Origin: Chamaea fasciata
Lineage: Eukaryota; Chordata; Aves; Passeriformes; Sylviidae
NCBI GenBank assembly: GCA_029207755.1
Contig: JARCOQ010000002.1
Location: forward strand, 115,454,375 to 115,518,374
DNA length: 64,000 bases
Direction: 5' to 3'
The notes beneath the pieces were generated by a model. The model had not been told where the DNA came from. It worked only from the letters and a program-made list of their open reading frames with translations, and did no database searches. Both the position numbers and the translations under genes were made by a program. Below, in pieces: positions 59,601 through 64,000 of the stretch (position 1 is the first letter of the stretch; every line of letters begins with the position of its first letter).

Positions 59601-61024
59601 CATTCTGTGTGTGGTTCTGTGTGTGACTGTGTGTGTGATTGTGCGTGTGATTCTGTGACTGTGTGTGTGATTGTGTGTGTGATTGTGTGTGATTCTGTGA
59701 TTGTGTGTGTGCTTCTGTGTGTGCTTCTGTGTAATTCTGTGTGTGGTTCTCTGTGTGATTCTGTGTGTGACTGTGTGTGTGACTGTGTGTGATTCTGTGT
59801 GTGCTTCTGTGTGATTCTGCGTGTGATTCTGTGTGTAATTCTGTGATTCTGTGTGTGATTGTGTGTGTGGTTCTCTGTGTGATTCTGTGTGTGCTTCTGT
59901 GTAATTCTGTGTGTGATTCTGTAATTCTGTGTGTGACTCTGTGTGTGATTCTGTGTGCTTCTGTGTAATTCTGTGTGTGGTTCTCTGTGTGATTCTGTGT
60001 GTGACTGTGTGTGTGATTGTGTGCGTAATTCTGTGTGTGCTTCTGTGTGTAATTCTGTGATTCTGTGTGTGATTGTGTGTGTGATTCTGTGATTGTGTGT
60101 GTGATTCTGTGTGTGATTCTGTGATTGTGTGTGTGATTCTGTGATTGTGTGCGTGATTGTGTGTGTGATTCTGTGATTGTGTGTGTGATTCTGTGTGTGC
60201 TTCTGTGTAATTCTGTGTGTGGTTCTCTGTGTGATTCTGTGTGTGACTGTGTGTGTGATTGTGTGTGTAATTCTGCGTGTGCTTCTGTGTGTAATTCTGT
60301 GATTCTGTGTGTGACTGTGTGTGCTTCTGTGTGTGCTTCTGTGTAATTCTGTGTGTGACTCTGTGTGTGATTGTGTGTGTGATTGTGTGATTCTGTGTGT
60401 GACTGTGTGTGGTTCTCTGTGTGATTCTGTGTGTGACTCTGTGTGTGATTGTGTAATTCTGTGTGTGCTTCTGTGTGTGATTGTGTGTGTGATTCTGTGA
60501 TTCTGTGTGTGATTGTGTGTGTGATTCTGTGATTGTGTGTGTGATTCTGTGATTCTGTGTGTGATTCTGTGTGCTTCTGTGTAATTCTGTGTGTGATTCT
60601 GTGTGCTTCTGTGTGATTCTGTGTGTGATTCTGTGTGTGATAGTGTGTAATTCTGTGATTGTGTGTGTGATTCTGTGTAATTCTGTGTGTGATTCTGTGT
60701 GTGCTTCTGTGTAATTCTGTGTGTGACTGTGTGTGATTCTGTGTGTGCTTCTGTGTGATTCTGCGTGTGATTCTGTGTGTAATTCTGTGATTCTGTGTGT
60801 GATTGTGTGTGTGGTTCTCTGTGTGATTCTGTGTGTGCTTCTGTGTAATTCTGTGTGTGATTCTGTAATTCTGTGTGTGACTCTGTGTGTGATTCTGTGT
60901 GTGATTCCGTGTATTTTTCTGTGTGTAATTCTGTGTGTGATTCTCTGTGTGTAATTCTGTGTAGCTGTGTGTAATTCTCTGTGAAATTCTGTGTGTGATT
61001 CTGTGTGTGTATTTCTGTGTGTAT
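59601..61024 (+). repeat. TG-rich array (TGTGTGATTCTG-type), ~1.4 kb
   Basis: Irregular mixture of GTGTGTGATTCTG, GTGTGCTTCTG and GTGTAATTCTG units. TGTGGTT, a RUNX consensus match, occurs at 59610, 59742, 59866, 59976, 60218, 60408 and 60810. The 574-codon minus frame rich in HTQNHT is a repeat artefact. The array ends 270 bp before the 162-bp exon. Confidence 0.97.
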
Positions 61025-61266
61025 TTTTTTTCCTGCCTGCTATTAATGGGAAACATCAAAAAAAAGGCCTCCCGAGGAAAAAAAAACAAAAATAAAAATA
61101 AAAATGATAAATAAATAAAATAAAAGCAAGTAACGCTACGGGAAGAAACTCCCTTGAACTCCTCCTGCCAAGGGGGATTCACAGAACTGAAATTCCCTCA
61201 CCAGGCCCATCCCAGCCTTCATTCCCTGGCTGCGTTGGCAGGTTTTGTCCCGCGGAGCTGCTCACG

Positions 61267-61294
61267 GTGTGTGTGTGTGTGTTTGTGCCCGCAG
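61267..61294 (+). promoter_or_regulatory. RUNX1: Unusual (GT)8 acceptor tract before the 162-bp exon
   Basis: Where a pyrimidine tract is expected there is (GT)8 at 61267-61282, then TTGTGCCCGCAG. UG repeats at an acceptor are known binding sites for TDP-43 and CELF proteins and weaken CFTR exon 9 use in human; the same effect here is inferred. Confidence 0.5.
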
Positions 61295-61456
61295 ACAGCC
61301 GGCAGGTGCAGCCCTCGCCGCCCTGGTCCTACGAGCAGTCCTACCAGTACCTGGGCTCCATCGCCACGCCCGCCGTGCACCCGGCCACGCCCATCTCACC
61401 TGGCCGCGCCGGTGGCATGAGCTCGCTCACGGCCGAGCTCTCCAGCCGCCTCTCGG
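61295..61456 (+). CDS. RUNX1: RUNX1 coding exon (162 bp), start of the transactivation region
   Basis: Phase 1 at both ends; 53 full codons ([20 protein letters not shown] to AELSSRLS) preceded by a split Asp codon. It contains the proline-directed sites of human RUNX1: S249 (QPSPP), T273 and S276 (HPATPISPG) are kept, and S266 is replaced by Thr, still before Pro. I count nine differences from human as I recall it (T243S, I246V, D255E, S266T, S268A, S281G, T284S, T285S, S287T), all mild. Third-position GC is 50 of 53 codons, far above the other two exons. The acceptor has (GT)8 in place of a pyrimidine tract; the donor is GTAAGG at 61457. A 61-bp tandem array begins about 45 bp later. The length equals the human exon and is a multiple of three. 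Confidence 0.97.
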
Positions 61457-61497
61457 GTAAGGACACCGCCCCCGGGGACACGGGGACACTCCGCCGG

Positions 61498-62262
61498 GGG
61501 CTGACTGGTGGCCTCTGCCCACCCCTGGGCTCTCCATGACAGAGGGACACTTCCCTGGTGACAAACTGGTGGCCCTGTCCCCACCCCTGCTGTCCCCAAG
61601 GCAAAGGGACACTTCCCTGGTGACAAACTGGTGGCCCTGTCCCCACCCCTGCTGTCCCCAAGGCAAAGGGACACTTCCCTGGTGACAAACTGGTGGCCCT
61701 GTCCTCAGCCCTGGGCTCCCCATGACAAAGGGACACTTGCCTGGCAACTAATCTGTGGCTCTGTCCCCAGCCCTGCTGCTCCTGTGCCAAGGGGACACTT
61801 CCCCAATGACATACTGGTGGCCCTGTCCTCACCCCTGGGTCCTCCATGACAAAGGGACACTTCCCCAGTGACAAATTGGTGGCCCTGTCCTCACCCCTGG
61901 GTCCTCCATGACAAAGGGACACTTCCCCAATGACATACTGGTGGCCCTGTCCTCACCCCTGGGTCCTCCATGACAAAGAGACACTTCCCCAGTGACAAAT
62001 CTGTGGCTGTCCCCAGCCCTGCTGCCCCCAAACCAAAGGGACACTTCCCCAGTGACAAATTGGTGGCCCTGTCCTCACCCCTGGGTCCTCCATGACAAAG
62101 GGACACTTCCCCAGTGACAAATTGGTGGCCCCTGTCCCCAGCCCTGCTGCCCCCAAGCCAAAAGGACACTTCACCAGTGACATACCGGTGGCCCTGTCCC
62201 CACCCCTGGGCTCTCCAAGCCAAGGGGACACTTTCCTGGTGACAAACTGGTGGCCCAGGTTC
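61498..62262 (+). repeat. ~61-bp tandem repeat, about twelve copies
   Basis: Units contain AAAGGGACACTTCCC(T/C)(G/A)GTGACAAA(C/T)TGGTGGCC followed by CTGTCCCCACCCCTG. Blocks alternate between 'ctgctgtccccaaggc' and 'ctgggtcctccatgac' endings. It starts about 45 bp after the exon donor. Confidence 0.95.
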
Positions 62263-62454
62263 TGCCCCAGCCCTTCAGGGGCTTTCTGGGCAAAGGCTGC
62301 TCCGAGGTTTTGGGGGATTTGTGGGGAGAGCAGAGAAACTGGGAATTTTAATAAATGAGCCGCGTGTGGATAAACCAGTCACGGAGTTAATTAGGTTGGC
62401 AAAGGTCCCAAAAGGTCACAGACTCCCAAGCTGTGACCCACGGCCACCGTGGCA

Positions 62455-62562
62455 CCCTAAGTGTCACCTCCAGCTGTCCCTTGGGCACTCCAAACCTCCC
62501 TGGGCAGCTCTTCCCGAGGCCTGAGCACCTTTCCCATGAGGAAATTCCTGCTGGTGTCCACC
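62455..62562 (-). mobile_element. CR1 LINE 3' fragment
   Basis: 'ctaagtgtcacctccagctg', 'cctgggcagctcttcccgag', 'cctgagcacctttcccatga'. Confidence 0.8.
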
Positions 62563-62648
62563 CTGAATCCCAAACTGGTTTGGGCTGGGAGGAACCTTAA
62601 AGCTCATCTCATTCCCACCCCACTTTCCACTACCCCAGGTCGCTCCTG
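62563..62648 (-). mobile_element. CR1 LINE 3' terminus
   Basis: 'ctggtttgggctgggaggaa', 'ccttaaagctcatctcattc', in the same orientation as the fragment just upstream but from a different copy. Confidence 0.8.
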
Positions 62649-64000
62649 GGGTTGGGAACCCAACAGAGCATTGTCCAAAAGGGAGAAAAACCAGGGGAAA
62701 GCGGCACTTTGGAGGCGTGGGGAGCAATTAAAACGCTTTCGATTGCCGAGGAATTACCAGACTGCCAAGGAATGGATGGCACAGACGTTCCAGCTCTGTT
62801 TCCTTCTGTCCCCCTAAACCTGGAGCGGGTTTGGGGTGGGCATTGGCCGCGGTGGGGTTGGACATTTCCAACGTTGCAAGTGGATTTTCTTGCTTCCACA
62901 TCCATCCGATCGCCCCGCAGAGCTTTAGAAGCCACCAGAAAAATGCAAAAAGGGAAAGCCACCCCCGATTCCACCGAGTTTAACTGTCCCCGAGCTGCAC
63001 ATCTTGAGCCAATCTGTGTGTGCAGCAGCAGGAATTTTCTCTAAATGAGCGAGAGCCGGATCATTCTAATTTGCATGGAGCTCCTGCAAAAAAAATCCCT
63101 CCTTGAACTCCACATCTTGCTCCCATTTGAAGGCTCAGGGTTTCTTCTGAGATCAGAGGGAACCTCTTGAACGTGCTCCAGCCCGTTCTGTTGTTGTCAT
63201 GTTTAGCTTGCTTTGAAAGCCTCACACCAAATCTCAATTATTTGTTAGGTCCGGGTGATAATTGCGTTGTTGAGAGGGCTGAAAACACAGGGAGCTTTCC
63301 AGAGAGGAGGGGAAAAAAAAAAAAAAAAAAAAGCACCATTTCTTCTTAAAAAAAAAAAAAAGTCTGTAAAAATTCTCATTCTTTATTTACACGGAATTAG
63401 AAATCGAAAATTAAGAAAAAGAAAAAATTAGAATGGCCCCTTTGTTTTCCACCAGGACCCCCAGGTCCTCCTCCATGGCCACAGGGGTTTTCCTTGGAGC
63501 TGGCGGAGCTTCTCCATGCCTCGTGGAGGAACCTAGAAAGGTTTTGTTCCCACGTCAGCATCCTTCTTTTCCTGCTCTGATTCCTTACGCTAAATGTCAT
63601 TCGGCGTTCCTGGGAAAATCCGTCACAATTTTTTCTGTCGCCCACCTTCGGTGCCTCTAAAAATTTCCTCTTTGGCAGAACCAAGAGCAAATTTGAGGAG
63701 GATTTTAGGCCCTCCCAGCTAAAGACCTGGAGTCTCCGAGAGAAAAACAACAAAATGGGATAAATTTGAACAGTCTTGACGTTAAATGTCATTACTCTGC
63801 TTTTTGCCAGGGCAGGACGAGCCCTCCTCTGATTAACGATGTGTCCAGGCAGTTTTTAGGAAGTTTCTCAGGAATGAGGTGTGGAAGCAACATTAAAAAT
63901 CTGGCAGGTGCCACTCGAACCCTGGCTCCTCCCGAGGTCCTGCTGCTCCGTTCCATCCTGTGTTTTCACGTGTTAAACCTAAAGGTGAAGGGGTTTAGGG

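Larger units (their letters stand above)
61457..64000 (+). other. RUNX1: RUNX1 intron before the terminal exon (5' part)
   Basis: Begins GTAAGG. After the 61-bp array and CR1 fragments, 62650-64000 is unique-looking with A runs at 63310-63331 and 63348-63361. An ATTTGCAT octamer is near 63070. The terminal exon is not reached. Confidence 0.9.

Noticed and set aside
59458..61182. 574-codon minus-strand frame rich in HTQNHT
   Set aside because: Translation of the TG-rich array antisense to RUNX1; no domain, and the frame is compositional.

Overview
The window is a stretch of bird nuclear DNA, probably from a passerine, lying inside the RUNX1 gene on the + strand. Two things point to a bird. 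First, about 40 fragments of the CR1 LINE 3' end are scattered through it, recognisable from the 'gaatggtttgggttgg' terminus and the 'ccctggatccctggcagtgc' core; no mammalian SINE was noticed. Second, three coding exons read as RUNX1 with perfect splice junctions. The passerine assignment is weaker: it rests on the CR1 character and tandem-repeat load only.

Layout. Bases 1-8423 are the 3' part of an intron. The 105-bp exon 8424-8528 encodes the end of the Runt DNA-binding domain. A 20.4-kb intron follows (8529-28944), then the 192-bp exon 28945-29136, a 32.2-kb intron (29137-61294), the 162-bp exon 61295-61456, and the start of the next intron. The first Runt exons lie upstream and the terminal exon (VWRPY end) lies beyond 64000. 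No other gene, RNA gene or CRISPR array is supported. The many long open frames in the window are shadows of repeats.

The introns are dominated by two kinds of sequence. One is 5'-truncated CR1 copies in both orientations. The other is tandem arrays: about 100 bp x 8; 21/63 bp; about 290 bp x 5; TTCT/CCTT; AAAAT/AGAAT; a 1.74-kb 20/21-bp array; a 9-unit array with a 623-bp higher-order period starting just after an exon donor; 76 bp x 6; GAAA beside an assembly gap; 41 bp; 23/46 bp; a G-rich minisatellite; an 8-bp CR1-tail expansion; a 1.4-kb TG-rich array; and a 61-bp array starting just after the last exon donor. Two interleaved inverted duplications occupy 10.7-20.6 kb, one with arms about 99% identical.

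The window holds no new multi-gene system. What stands out is how repeats sit around the exons. Two exon donors are followed within about 12-45 bp by tandem arrays. The last exon has a TG-repeat acceptor and a 1.4-kb TG-rich array upstream that contains seven RUNX consensus sites. Third-position GC rises 62% to 70% to 94% across the three exons, with most amino-acid change in the last. Candidate regulatory sequences include a cluster of POU octamers downstream of the Runt exon and an intronic CpG island with phased E-boxes. These regulatory readings are inference from motifs only.
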